From Coix lacryma-jobi var. lacryma-jobi (taxonomy: Eukaryota; Streptophyta; Magnoliopsida; Poales; Poaceae), in NCBI GenBank assembly GCA_009763385.1, contig CM019823.1:178003486-178067485 (forward strand): a DNA stretch of 64,000 nt, in the 5' to 3' direction. This document shows, one piece after another, positions 46,431 through 57,332 of this stretch. Below the pieces are notes generated by a model. The model was not told the origin of the DNA. It saw nothing but the letters and a program-made list of their open reading frames with translations, and searched no databases. How positions within the stretch are numbered: the first letter of the stretch is position 1; each line of letters starts with the position of its first letter. Made by a program: the position numbers and the translations under genes.

Positions 46431-48198
46431 TACATCGGCAAGGAAAAAAATATCGGCCCATAGAATCCAAAATTTTCGAGATATCCTGTTTATCAGTTAG
46501 GTCCGAAATTTTTCTGATATCACCCAAAATTTTCATAATTTAAAAATTTTATCATCCGATCCAAAAATAGACACCAAAGCCTATCCAATACTCTAATCTT
46601 AATTCATGTTTCATTTTCTCTCCTATTCTCTTATAGGTTCTTGTTTAGATGTCACGCAAAATAATTATGTGTTCTACAGTAGTTATTGGAACACTAATTT
46701 GGAGTATTAAACGTGAATTGATAATGAAACTCATTTCGCAACCCCTGGTAAAATCGCGAGACCTTTCTAATGAGTGGCTATGATTAGATAATGTTGTGCA
46801 ACAGTAAACACTCATGTAAAATGACAAGGTCGACGGATTATGACGTCTGTTTCTAGAAATAAAAAAATATATAGCTCTAGCTTTTCATGTAAACACCCAT
46901 GTAAAAGTTAGTTGGCTTCCATGTAAAAGTCACTCTAGGTAAACATGACGTCATAAAATATAATCGTGCATGGGCACTTGCAGGATAATTCTAGTCTACT
47001 AGTATATTGCCCGTGCTAACGCTACGAGACTAATATAAATATGGACATACATGTATCCAAAAATGCATATACACAATAAATAAAATAAAAAAAATCTAAT
47101 CCTGAACATACATTTTTAATTCAAACATTGAAGCAAGTACTTGTCCTGACAACTGATAAGGCGTTGATCAATATAAGTATTTCAAAATTTGTAAGCCAAG
47201 TGAATATTAGTATGACACTTGAAACACAAATCATGTCTCAGAACCATGTACCATGCACTATAAAAACTCCAAAACAGAAATCCATTTTGGAGGCAACAAT
47301 ACTGCTCACAACGGCAGAAAGACTTTGTGCAATGTATAGAATATGATTATTTCATTCTCAATATTCTACCGATAAAGCATTGCAGTCAACAATAAGTTGG
47401 TACTCTGAATCCTCCCCAAGATGGTACCTTGAGTATAGAAGTCAGTGCCTTTCTGAAGTTATTAGATTTTTTGTTGCAAACAGCAAAAAGAGGGGAAAAA
47501 ACGACAGGCTGAGGGATCGAACTGTGACTGTATGGTGTGGTCGATGGGTGGCTGGGCGCGGGTGCGGGAGATGGGCAGGGACGAGGAGTACCATACATGT
47601 CATTCTGGCCGTTATATTTGAGTGAGTAAAGAGAGAAGATTGAAAAACAATCTGGAGGGTTGATTTCTATAGAGTTATTTTTCTAGGTACAATTTTTTGG
47701 GTATACGAAGAAGAGTCATCTCAGTGGGGGAGGTAGATTTGGTACACCAAGGAAAGAAAGGGGTTGGTGCTTTAGTAGGGTAGAAGTAGACAAAATTATG
47801 CAAAAGCCCCAATATATATAATCAACTCCGATAATCAACTATAGTTTATTGGTTAAGCACAATTATCCATCTTTGTTGTTGAACTGCCAGTCCTCCCTGT
47901 GTAGAGTAGTACTCGATCTTTCCGTCCTAAATTATATTATTTAAACTTTCTTATTATAAAGTCAAAGTACTTTAAATTTATCCAAATTTATATAATAAAC
48001 CTATACCCTCTCGTTTTAAATTATAAGTCGTTTAATTTTTTTTGGAACATATAATTTGCTATATATCACATACGTTAGATCTAGGCATATGTGTTAGATC
48101 TAGAATTTGCTGTGTATAATTAGATTCTTCATTAATCATATTTTTTTAGTATATGTATTATGTCATAAACCGTTTTAATTTCCTAGTTTTCAACTGCA
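46431..48198. other. AT-rich DNA between modules B and C
   Basis: No gene. It includes the AT-rich arm of unit C (46830-46990 and 47800-47930) and, between 47000 and 47770, a candidate insertion with a TATATTGCCCGTGC word near its left edge. That word occurs at ends of a widespread grass repeat, but I could not define both ends. Confidence 0.45.
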
Positions 48199-48900
48199 TC
48201 AAGGCACACCAAGGCCACATGACCGGCCGCCCGGGGCTGCTGCAGCCTGCAGGCGGCAGGCACTGCAGGGGGTTTGCCTGCCAGCAGAGAGCAGCTGGTC
48301 GGGGGCTGCACCTCTGCAGGCGCGCGTCCCGCCAAGGGCGAGCGCGGCCGCGAAGCCGTTCTACTTTTGCCGTGCGATCGACACCGCGGGCCAGGGCCAG
48401 GGCCGCCGTACCGTACGCGCTTGCCATCTCCGCGAAAGCGCTCCGCGGGTCGGTGGCCGGTGGTGGGGAAGCATGCATGCAGCTTGGGCCTTGGGCACGG
48501 CGGACTGCATGGATCGGGAGTCGGGACCGGTCGACCGGCACGGCGCGTCGTCCGTGCGAGCGCAGGCGGCGACGACTGTCGACTGGCGATATTGGCCGGA
48601 GAAGTTGCTTGCGCATCACCGGAGCCTGCAGCCTAGCCTATGCATATGCATGTGCGGGGGTGCCTCTGGCGCCTGGCGTGGGTGGGGTGCGGGGGTTGGT
48701 TTAATTTGGTGGGGGAAAAGCAGAAGCAGTGCACGGCGGTCATGGAGAAGCCGCGGCGCAGCAGCATCGGAACCTCCTCCTCCCCCTCCCCCTCCCCCTC
48801 CCCCTCCCCGCGTCTCCACATGCTCTCGCTTCGCCCCTAGTACGTTAATACGGCCGTCCAGCACGCGCGAGACGTACGAGAGATCGATGTCGAGCGAGGC
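48199..48900 (+). repeat. GC-rich module, copy C of three
   Basis: Shares GGCCACATGACCGG, GCCTGCCAGCAGAGAGCAGC, GCGCGCGTCCCGCCAAGG and the CGCGAAAGCGC region with the other copies. The inner part is more diverged and has a (CTCCCC)n tract at about 48775-48810. Confidence 0.75.
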
Positions 48901-49065
48901 CGCCCGGATGCTACTGTGGCTAGTTACAAGAATATAAACTCAAATAGCTACTAGTCTCATACGATAGACAATCAAGAGAGCCAAGCACACATATTTGATG
49001 ATTCACAGCCAAACATGAGTGAGATCGAGTACGTGTGGTTGATCATATCAGACCACCAGACTTAT

Positions 49066-49068
<3 letters not shown>

Positions 49069-49127
<59 letters not shown>
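49069..49127. repeat. (TA)n microsatellite
   Basis: About 29 uninterrupted TA units. Confidence 0.95.
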
Positions 49128-49129
<2 letters not shown>

Positions 49130-49205
49130 CAGTACTATAAGGTCAACTTTAATATAAGTTTAATGTCTCACGCTAGTACACAGACATATACTACACAGGC
49201 GATTC

Positions 49206-49657
49206 TAAGTCTGGACAAAAAACTCAAAACTCGTCAGCTCGCTCGTTAATAGCTCGGCTCGAACTCGACTCGTTTTATAATAATGAGTCAGCTTGTTTTA
49301 TAACAAGCTAACTCGAGCTAATTAATTCACAAGTCAACAAACTCAAATTAGCTATTGTAGAATGTCCAAGCGTCCAATAATATGGTGAAAACCATATTTG
49401 TTCTCACATATTGTTCACATAAAGGTAAGAACAAATAATCATATAAAGGAAACTATATTTTTACATGTATATATTATTCTTTGTTAAATTTACAAATATT
49501 TTGAGAAATTGTGTTTTTATGATTTGGCTCGTGAGCCAAATGAGTCAGCTCGAGCTCCATAGCGAGTCGAGTCGAGCTGCTCTTCTAGCTCATTAGTATA
49601 ACGAGCTGATTCGAGCCAACCTGCTAACGAGCCGAGTTGGCTCGATATCCAGGCCTA
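49206..49657. mobile_element. Possible hAT-like non-autonomous element
   Basis: The right end in reverse complement, TAGGCCTGGATATCGAGCC, partly matches the left end TAAGTCTGGAC. Eight-base flanks GGCGATTC and AGCGGTTC agree at six positions, suggesting an old 8-bp duplication. The interior is rich in GAGCTCG/CTCGGCTC words, a pattern common in plant intergenic repeats. No coding capacity. Confidence 0.35.
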
Positions 49658-49680
49658 AGCGGTTCAGAACTTATTTTCAC

Positions 49681-51399
49681 TTCATGCATTGCATTCACCC
49701 AATCAACATCCATCAAAGCTTCATCAATCTTGGTTGGCTCAATAGATGATACAAATGAGTAGTGTTCACAAAATGAAGCCAATCTTGATCTTGTTTGCAC
49801 ACCTCTTCTTATGTCACCAACAATTTGATCCAAAGGATGATCTCTTGCAATATGTGTTGGTTGGAGCACTTGTTGCGGTTGAGCACTTGCACTAGTATCT
49901 TGTTGATCTTGAGAACCATTAGAGCTTGCAATATCATCGTCATGCATGGTTGGAGGGGAGAGCACTTGATCTTTGTCATCTTCTATGTCAATCACTTGCT
50001 TTGGCCTTATATCACCAATGTCCATGTTCTTCATAGCTTCCACCAATTGTGTTCCTCTCACATCATCTAGATTGTCTTGTTCTTCATGTGAACCATTGGT
50101 TTCATCAAACTCAACATCATGGACTTCTTCAACTATTCTTGATATGTTGTTCCATACTCTATATGCTTTGCTTGTAGTGGAGTAACCAAGTAAGAACCCT
50201 TCATCACACTTCTTTTCAAACTTGCCAAGTCTTGTGCCCTTCTTCAATATGTAGCACTTGCACCCAAAGACCCAGAAATAAGCAATGTTGGGCTTTCTAT
50301 CATTGAGGAGCTCATATGGAGTCTTCTTCAAAAGAGGGTGACAATAGAGCCGGTTGCTATAGTAGCATGCCGTGTTGATTGCTTCGGCCCAAAAAGAATC
50401 ACTCACATTGTATTCACTAAGCATGGATCTTGACATATCAATGAGTGTCCTATTCTTCCTTTCAACTATCCCATTGGATTGAGGTGTATACTTGGCCGAG
50501 AATTGATGTTTGATTCCAAACTCATCACATAACTCACCAACTCTTGTGTTTCTAAACTCACTTCCATTGTCACTTCTTACTTTCTTGATTCTTCTATCAA
50601 ACTCATTTTGACTTCTCTTGACAAAGGTTTTGAATATGCCATATACTTCACTCTTGTCAACGAGAAAGAAGACCCATGTATATCTTGTATAGTCATCCAC
50701 TATCACAAAGCCATACTTGTTTCCCCCAATGCTTGCATATGTAGTTGGTCCAAACAAGTCCATGTGCAACAACTCAAGTGCATGTGTAGTGCTCATCATT
50801 CCTTTGTTGGGATGAGTGTTTCCAACTTGCTTTCCCATTTGGCATGCACTACAAAGCTTGTCCTTTTCAAAGTGAACATCTTTTAGTCCTCTAACCATGT
50901 CATGCTTCACTAGCCTCTTTAGTTGCTTCATTCCAACATGTCCCAAGCGCCTATGCCATAGCCAACCCATACTTGATTTGGTGAACAAACATGTTGTCAA
51001 TTGAGCTTCACTTGCATCAAAGTCCACCAAATAAAGATTCTCATATCTAAATCCTTTAAACACCAAATCACTTCCATCAACACTCACTATCTCCACATCA
51101 TCAACCCCAAATATGCATTTGAAACCCAAGTCACACAATTGTGCTACGGACAAAAGATTGAAGTTGAGAGATTCCACTAATAGCACATTGGAGATGCTCA
51201 AGTCATTGGATATTGCAATCTTGCCCAAACCTTTGACCTTGCCTTTCTTGTTGTCACCAAATGTGATAGCATCCGCATGATCATTGTCACTAGTGTTGAT
51301 TGATTTGAACATTCTTCCATCTCCGGTCATGTGTTGAGTACACCCACTATCAAGCACCCAATGCCTTCCTCCCGCTTTATAGTTCACCTACAAAAGAGA
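49681..51399 (-). pseudogene. Copia pol, 5' part: protease and integrase, truncated
   Basis: This is the same frame as gag, separated from it by two in-frame stops (TGA 51402-51400 and a TAG 12 bases later). The protease active site is DSGCTQHMT. The integrase zinc-binding part is HRRLGHVGMKQL...CSACQMGK; the catalytic core has HMDLFGP (Asp), VRSDNGSEF (Asp) and NGIVERKNRT (Glu). A linker with Asp/Gln-rich sequence leads to WVNAMHE, where similarity stops. Reverse transcriptase and RNase H are absent, so the copy cannot move on its own. Confidence 0.88.
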
Positions 51400-53442
51400 T
51401 CAATTCTTTTTAGGTACCCAAACCTTTTTGGGTCCTCCAAGGTTAGTCACCAAGCTCTTGGGCACCCAAATTGCCTTCTTCTTTGGGCCAACCGTGGGTG
51501 CACCAATGTACTTAGCCTTCACACCATTAGTGCCCTTTGTAAGCATATAACAAGAATCAAGTCTAATGGATGAAACATGAGCATTGTTCTTATTCTTGTT
51601 CTTGTTAAAGCAATTTTGCTCCATATGCCCGGATTGCTTGCAATTGTAGCAATACCGACCATTGCTCTTCACAAAACTAGTCTTGTGAGGAGCAAAAGCG
51701 GCTTTGCCCTTCTTGGGGGTATAGCCAAGTCCCTCCTTGTTGAGTGGACACCTTTGGCTACCCAAGCACTTAAGCAAGCGGGCATCTCCACCATAGGCAT
51801 TGCCTAAAGCATGAGTGAGCTCAACAACCTTGTTTTTAAGGTTCTCATTTTCTACAACTAATGATGAATCACAAGTAGTAGAAGTAGGCATTTTAGTTGA
51901 GCTAGATGATGATGCATTGGTGGGAGCAACAATAATAGGAGCATAAAATGATTCATCAAGTATATCACAAGTTACTCCTACATTGCATGTCTCCACAACA
52001 TCCTCAATCTTACTTTGATCAAGGAGGGAGGAGTGGGCTTCCTTAAGCCTAGTGTGAGCTTGATCAAGCTTCTCATGGGCTTCCTCTAGCCTCTCATGAG
52101 TAGACTTGAGCTCATCAAAGGATTGCTCAAGAGCCTTGTTGGCCTTGCGCAATTCTTTGCACTCCTTCCTCTTAGTTTCAATGTAAGAGTGAGCATCTTG
52201 TAGCATGCTCATGAGGTCCTCCTTTGAGTACTCCTCATCATCATCACTCTCACTCTCACTATCACTCTCATCGGATGATACCTTAGTGGCCTTAGCCATG
52301 AAGCATGTCGATGGAGTGTTGAAGATAGAAGGCTTGCTTGTTATGGCAAGACTAGCCATAGCCTTCTTCTTGGTGGTCTTCCTCTCATCATCACTAGAAT
52401 CATCATCATTGCTTGAGGAAGCATCACTATCCCATGTCACGACATAGGATCCACCCTTCTTCTTCTCCTTCTTCTTCTCCTTCTTTTCTTTCTTTTCCTT
52501 CTTGTCCTTCTTCTTGCTCTTCTTGCGGTCATCATCATCTTCATCACTAGAGTATGGACAATCCGCAATGAAGTGATCTTTGCTCTTGCATCTATAGCAC
52601 CTTTTGGTTGTGCTCTTGTTTGCATCTCTTCTCTTTCTAGCTCCATAGCCCTTCTTCTTCATGAACTTGCCAAATTTCTTCACAAATAGAGCCATCTCCT
52701 CATCATCCATTTCACTCAAGCTTGTGTTTGCTTCATCATCACTTTCTTCCTTCTTAGCTTTTCCCTTGCTCTTGCTCTTGGAAGATGAAGCCTTGAATGC
52801 CACGGTCTTCTTCTTCTTCTCTTCCTCTTGGGCTCCCTCATCCCTTTCCACACGGTATGTGTCTTGAGTGACAACATCACCTAGTACTTGGTTTGGGGTT
52901 ACCGTATCCAATCCTTCCCTCACTAGGATGGTCACCAACATATCAAACCTTGGTGGTAAGCATCTCAAGAACTTGTGAGAAAAGTCCTTGTCCTCCACCT
53001 TCTCTCCCAAAGCCTTCAAGTCATTGATAATAACTTGCAACCGGTGGAATATCTTCGGTATGCTTTCATCATCTTGTATTTTGAACATGGCAAGCTTGTC
53101 CTTGAGAATGTATAGCTTGGCACCCTTGACCGCCTTAGTGCCCTCATAGGTCTCCTCTAATCTTTCCCAAATCTCACTTGCCTTTTCAAGGTCCTTGACT
53201 TGCTCAAACACCTTTGTGTCAAAAGCTTCATAGAACAAGTTGATTGCCACATCATTCCATTGAAGCTTCTCTTCTTCTCTAGGAGTGGGACTTGTGGGAT
53301 CAATTACCACAAAGTCATGCTCAATCACATCCCATATCTTTCTATTCATTCCTCTTATGAATGCACACATCTTCCTCTTCCAACAATCAAAGTTGGTGCC
53401 GTCAAAATATGGTGGCTTCCCCATATAGTTGATTTGAGCCAT
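51400..53442 (-). CDS. Copia gag of SIRE type
   Basis: This is an uninterrupted 680-residue ORF starting MAQINYMGKPPYFDGTNFDC. Residues ~1-215 are the copia gag capsid-like domain. A zinc knuckle CYRCKSKDHFIADC (C-x2-C-x4-H-x4-C) lies near residue 285, followed by Lys/Glu-rich tracts. A coiled-coil region at ~430-490 contains SFDELKSTHERLEEAHEKLD. A second knuckle CYNCKQSGHMEQNC lies near 610. The size, two knuckles and coiled coil fit SIRE/Maximus gags. It forms the virus-like particle and packages element RNA. Confidence 0.88.
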   Translation of the reverse strand: MAQINYMGKPPYFDGTNFDCWKRKMCAFIRGMNRKIWDVIEHDFVVIDPTSPTPREEEKLQWNDVAINLFYEAFDTKVFEQVKDLEKASEIWERLEETYEGTKAVKGAKLYILKDKLAMFKIQDDESIPKIFHRLQVIINDLKALGEKVEDKDFSHKFLRCLPPRFDMLVTILVREGLDTVTPNQVLGDVVTQDTYRVERDEGAQEEEKKKKTVAFKASSSKSKSKGKAKKEESDDEANTSLSEMDDEEMALFVKKFGKFMKKKGYGARKRRDANKSTTKRCYRCKSKDHFIADCPYSSDEDDDDRKKSKKKDKKEKKEKKEKKKEKKKGGSYVVTWDSDASSSNDDDSSDDERKTTKKKAMASLAITSKPSIFNTPSTCFMAKATKVSSDESDSESESDDDEEYSKEDLMSMLQDAHSYIETKRKECKELRKANKALEQSFDELKSTHERLEEAHEKLDQAHTRLKEAHSSLLDQSKIEDVVETCNVGVTCDILDESFYAPIIVAPTNASSSSSTKMPTSTTCDSSLVVENENLKNKVVELTHALGNAYGGDARLLKCLGSQRCPLNKEGLGYTPKKGKAAFAPHKTSFVKSNGRYCYNCKQSGHMEQNCFNKNKNKNNAHVSSIRLDSCYMLTKGTNGVKAKYIGAPTVGPKKKAIWVPKSLVTNLGGPKKVWVPKKN

Positions 53443-53486
53443 TTTAACACCGGAGGATGTTAAGCCTCAAACGAACGGTGACCACG

Positions 53487-53498
53487 GCTCTGATACCA
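53487..53498 (-). other. Primer-binding site for initiator methionine tRNA
   Basis: TGGTATCAGAGC on the minus strand lies two bases inside the LTR boundary at 53501 and is complementary to the 3' end of plant initiator tRNA-Met, the usual copia primer. Confidence 0.88.
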
Positions 53499-53500
53499 AT

Positions 53501-54483
53501 TGAAAGGTCCAAGATGGCTAGAGGGGGGGGTGAATAGCCTAATTAAAAATCTACAAAATTACTTAGGCAAACACTATTAGTATAACAAATGGTGAAGCTA
53601 TTTGCACTAGCCTAATAATGTGTTGCAAGCCACCTATCCAACAATTCTACCTAATATTTCTATGTCACACAATCAACTAGAGCTAATAACAAATGCGGAA
53701 TAAAACAATATAGCTCTAGCACAAGTATGATATACAAAAATGTATATGAGACAAGTGTGTGCAATAGACAAACTAAGCAAGCTACTCACAACTAGCTACA
53801 CAAGGTATATGACAAAAGATATACAACAAGAAAAGATATCTACACAAATAAAGTAGCTCAAAGTAAATACACAAAGTAAATAAGCTAGATAGAGGGAATT
53901 TCACCGAGCCTTCGGGATCGCCACGTAGAGAGCCAATCACCGGTGAAATCCACTTGTGAAGCCAATCACCAAGAATGTGTAGATGGAGACCAATCACCAA
54001 GATGGGGACACAATCACAATAAGCACTAGGGAGACAAAGATTTATCCCGAGGTTCACGTGCTTGCCGGCACGCTACTCCCCATTGTGTCGACCAACACTA
54101 GGTGACCCGGTGGCTAATCGGCGCAAAGCCAAGCTCACAAAGAGCACCACAAGAATCTACCACTAGTGAGGTAGCTCAATGACACGAGCAATCCACTAAG
54201 GATGCCTCTTGCCGCTCTGGCGAGGTGAGGCTCCAAAACCTCTCACAATCTCGATCGGTGGTGGCCAAGAACAATCACCAATCTTGCCAACAACCACCTC
54301 AACGCCTCCAAGCCGTCTAGGCACCGGCAAATGCCAAGAGTAACAAGAAAACTCAATGCCGATGCGAAGAACTAGTGCCACTAGATTGAACTCTATCAAA
54401 TCACACACTAGATCACTCAATCTCACTTGGTTTGATCAAATCAACTTGGGAGATGAGTTGGGAGGCTTGCCAATGCTCACTAG
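53501..54483 (-). repeat. Partial 5' LTR of the second copia element
   Basis: It begins (plus strand) TGAAAGGTCC next to the primer-binding site, the inner end of the 5' LTR, and continues until interrupted at 54484. The remainder should lie beyond the gypsy element, outside the window. Apart from the terminal ~40 bp it does not resemble the first copia LTR, so the two elements are different families. Confidence 0.8.
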
Positions 54484-54768
54484 TGTCGGTGTTTCGTACC
54501 CGGGGGTATCACACCAACGAGTGATATGATCGCGTGCTTCTCTTCCTGGATGGTGATGCAAGAGGACACAAGGATTTATCCTGGTTCGGGCAAAGAAGGC
54601 CCTACGTCCAGCGGGGGGGGGGGGGGGAATGTTCTTGTATTACTTGCACCTAAGTGCTTGTACAGGGGAGAATACAAGCTCAGTGAGCGTGGACCGGAGT
54701 CCGGACTCGTGCCTGTGTGTGGACTCGTGTGTTGTGTCTGTCCTCCTGAATGAGGGCCCTGGTGCCCC

Positions 54769-54776
54769 CTTTTATA
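54769..54776 (-). promoter_or_regulatory. TATA box of the Tat LTR
   Basis: TATAAAAG on the minus strand in the same context as 7207-7214 of the solo LTR. Confidence 0.65.
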
Positions 54777-55479
54777 GAGCAAGGGGAGGCCAGGGTTACA
54801 TAAGGGTATTACAGGTGTCGGGGCGTACGGTGCCCATACGGAGAAGGGTAGGACCCTGTCTTGTCGGGGCCACTGGAGCCGATGTGATCGTTGCTGTTGA
54901 GGCGTCTTGGGTCGTGGCTTCCATCCTGGGCGCGGACGTGGTGGCGCGGCCAAGGGGGAGCCGTACAGCACCCATCCCGGAATGTACAGTGGAGCGGCGG
55001 GGTGTACCTCCGGGTCTTGGTGTACTGTCCTCCAATAGCATGAAAGTAGTAGGGCTCGAAGGGCGCGGAGCCGGCTTCGAGGGGTGGGGCCACGGGGGCC
55101 GAGGGCGCGGGTAGGGCTCGAGGTGTTTAATGCAGGGCTCGAGGGGCGCGTAGCCGGCCTCGAGGGGTTACAGTGCAGGGCTCGAGGGGCGCGTAGCCGG
55201 CCTCGAGGGGTTACAGTGCATGGCTTGGGCCGAACAGTGCTGTACTGGTGCCCTTTTGCCCATGGCTTGTGGTGAAAACGAGACTTGACCTTTACACCGA
55301 GTTACTGTGGTACATGCTGTGCACTAGGGACATGGACGGGAGTAGGTGAAGGCATTAAATGCGTGGTATGGGCTGGTAGGCTGTCTGTACAGCTCGAGGT
55401 CCGTGCGTTAAGGCTCGAGGGTAGGGGCGCGCTGCCCGAGGCTGGAGGGCTGGGCGGGAAGGGGGGGGGGACGGAGAGC

Positions 55480-55870
55480 GATCGTGCTCGCCGAGGCCTG
55501 CTCGGAGGGCTGGGCGAGGCGGAGAAAGAGCGTTCGCCCGAGGCCTGGAGGGAGGGCTCGGGCGAGCGGAGATAGAGCGTTCGCCCGAGCCTGGTGGGAG
55601 GGCTCGGGCGAGACGGAGATAGAGAGGTTCGCCGAGGCCTGGCTGGGAGGGCTCGGGCGAGACGGAGATAGAGCGTTCGCCCGAGGCCTGGCTGGGAGGG
55701 CTCGGGCGAGAAGGAGATAGAGCGTCGCGCGAGGCCTGGCGGGAGGGCTCGGGCGAGACGGAGATAGAGCGTTCGCCCGAGGCCTGGCTGGAGGGCTCGG
55801 CGAGACGGAGATAGAGCGTTCGCCGAGGCCTGGCTGGGAGGGCTCGGGCGAGACGGAGATAGAGCGTTCG
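55480..55870 (-). repeat. About eight ~48-bp tandem repeats in the Tat LTR
   Basis: Units contain CTCGGGCGAGACGGAGATAG and GCGTTCGCCCGAGGCCTGG and vary by one- to four-base indels, mostly in G or C runs. They match the 49-bp unit of the solo LTR. Two further units lie outside the LTR at about 56262-56370. Confidence 0.85.
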
Positions 55871-55913
55871 TGTGTTTGCGTTGATTGGGGGTACCCTTTT
55901 TGTACCACCGACA

Positions 55914-55928
55914 GTAGCCCCCGAGCCC
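55914..55928 (-). other. Polypurine tract of the Tat element
   Basis: GGGCTCGGGGGCTAC on the minus strand directly precedes the LTR start TGTCGG, the usual plus-strand primer position. It also fixes the element's orientation. Confidence 0.75.
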
Positions 55929-57184
55929 TTGTTTGAGTGCTTGCATTCGAGCAGGGGCTCCAGATTGGGATCTCGATGGATAGCTAACTGGTCTCGAGGG
56001 TTTTGTCGATTTGATTCCGTGGGGGTGTGCGAGCGAACCCGCGGGTGTACCCCGAGGCCATGGGGGGTGGTTAGAACTCCCTCGTGGGCTTCCCGAAGAA
56101 TCCTCCGTCGTTTGGGAACCTTCTGCCCGTGGGCGCGCCTTTTTAGGCGGAAATCGTCAGGGAGCGGAGATCGCGGCGCCGTGTGTACCTGTCAACAGGC
56201 TCGAAATGTGGTTCGGTAGTCTCATTAAATGTTGCGGTTACCTTTCCTTTGTCGTGGGAGACTCCGTCCGAGGCTTGGCTCGGAGGGCTCGGGCGAGACG
56301 GAGAACGAGCGATCGTTCGAGGCCTGGCTTGAGGGCTCGGGCGAGATGGAGACGAGCGTTCGCCCGAGGCCTGAAAATCTCATGTTTACACAAAGAAAAG
56401 AGATTAGTCGTAACTGTCCGAGTTCTTAGACCCTCTTTCGTCGAGGGGTGCCAGGCTGAACCGACTGGCCGGCTCCTCGAGCTGTCCGGCATGCCGATTG
56501 CCCTGGCTTGTCATCCCGCGAGTCCTTTCGATCGGATGCGAGGGGGGATGCCTCGTACTACCCCGAGTGGGCGAGTATCGAGGTTCCCGGTGAGCTGGTA
56601 ACGGGGAATCCAAGTGAGAGCTCGTGCCCCGTTCGATAGGGGTCGACTGTGGCCCGGAGGCGGTCTCATAAAGCATGGGTGCTCAGTCTGCAGGAGTGCC
56701 GGGTCCATTCGATAGGACCCGGTGGCTCGATGCCTCCCTCCGAGGGGATCTCACTGCACGTCGAGCTCCCCGCCTTGGATACACGTGAGGGGCCTCGAGG
56801 GCTCGGCCCTCGAGTAATGCCGCGAGTGGCGCCCCTTGGTGTCCCTGACTCGGGTGCTCGAAGCCGGCTGTCGAACCCTTTTCGAGGGCCAGCCTTCGCT
56901 GCTTCGAGACTTAGGGCCGGGGCCCGTTTTTACCTTTGTGAAGAAGCCTCCGTCGTCTGGGAATCCTTCTGCCCGTTGGGCACGCCTTTTTAGGCGGAAA
57001 CCGTGGGGGGAGAGCGGCGGGCGCGAAGCCGGAGCGACGGTCGTGGCGGGCCCGGGTAGTGGAGCGAATGGAGAGGTAACGCGTGTACCCTGCATCCGGC
57101 TCGAGACGCGGTTAGGTGGGCGCATTGAATGCATTCGGTTACCTTTTTACGTCGTGGGAGATCCCGCCCGTCTGGGTTTCCCCC
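55929..57184 (+). other. Region upstream of the antisense gene, with a duplicated segment
   Basis: Segments at about 56090-56275 and 56936-57175 resemble each other (CCTCCGTCGT, GCCTTTTTAGGCGGAAA, GGTTACCTTT and CGTCGTGGGAGA words in the same order). Only the second leads into the TATA box. No coding capacity is recognised between them. Confidence 0.55.
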
Positions 57185-57192
57185 TATAAATA
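57185..57192 (+). promoter_or_regulatory. TATA box of the antisense gene
   Basis: TATAAATA lies 141 bp before the ATG at 57333, on the strand opposite to the retrotransposon. Confidence 0.55.
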
Positions 57193-57332
57193 TCGAAAGA
57201 GGGGAAAAGGAACCCTTTACTTTGCCTTTGCCTTCGCCGCCGCCGTAGCCTTCACGCGCCCTCTCCTTCGAGCTAGTCGATTGGGGATTTCCGGCGCCCG
57301 TCCGCTGCTCGGATCCGCGCCGCGCCACCGTC

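Larger units (their letters stand above)
49681..54483 (-). mobile_element. Second SIRE-like copia element: 5' LTR part, gag, protease, integrase
   Basis: Reading on the minus strand: part of the 5' LTR, primer-binding site, gag, protease and integrase, then an abrupt end at 49681 just before the reverse transcriptase (after WVNAMHE). The 3' half is missing, by deletion or rearrangement. The 5' LTR is split by the gypsy element starting at 54484. Confidence 0.88.
54484..55913 (-). repeat. 3' LTR of the Tat gypsy element
   Basis: 1430 bp, minus orientation, starting TGTCGGTGG at 55913 and ending GAAACACCGACA at 54484. It contains a TATA box (54769-54776), a G14 run near 54618, and an array of ~48-bp repeats. 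Homologous to the solo LTR at 6104-7499. Confidence 0.9.

Noticed and set aside
42747..48937. Many short ORFs in the GC-rich modules
   Set aside because: None is conserved in frame among the three copies, and codon content looks like random GC-rich DNA.
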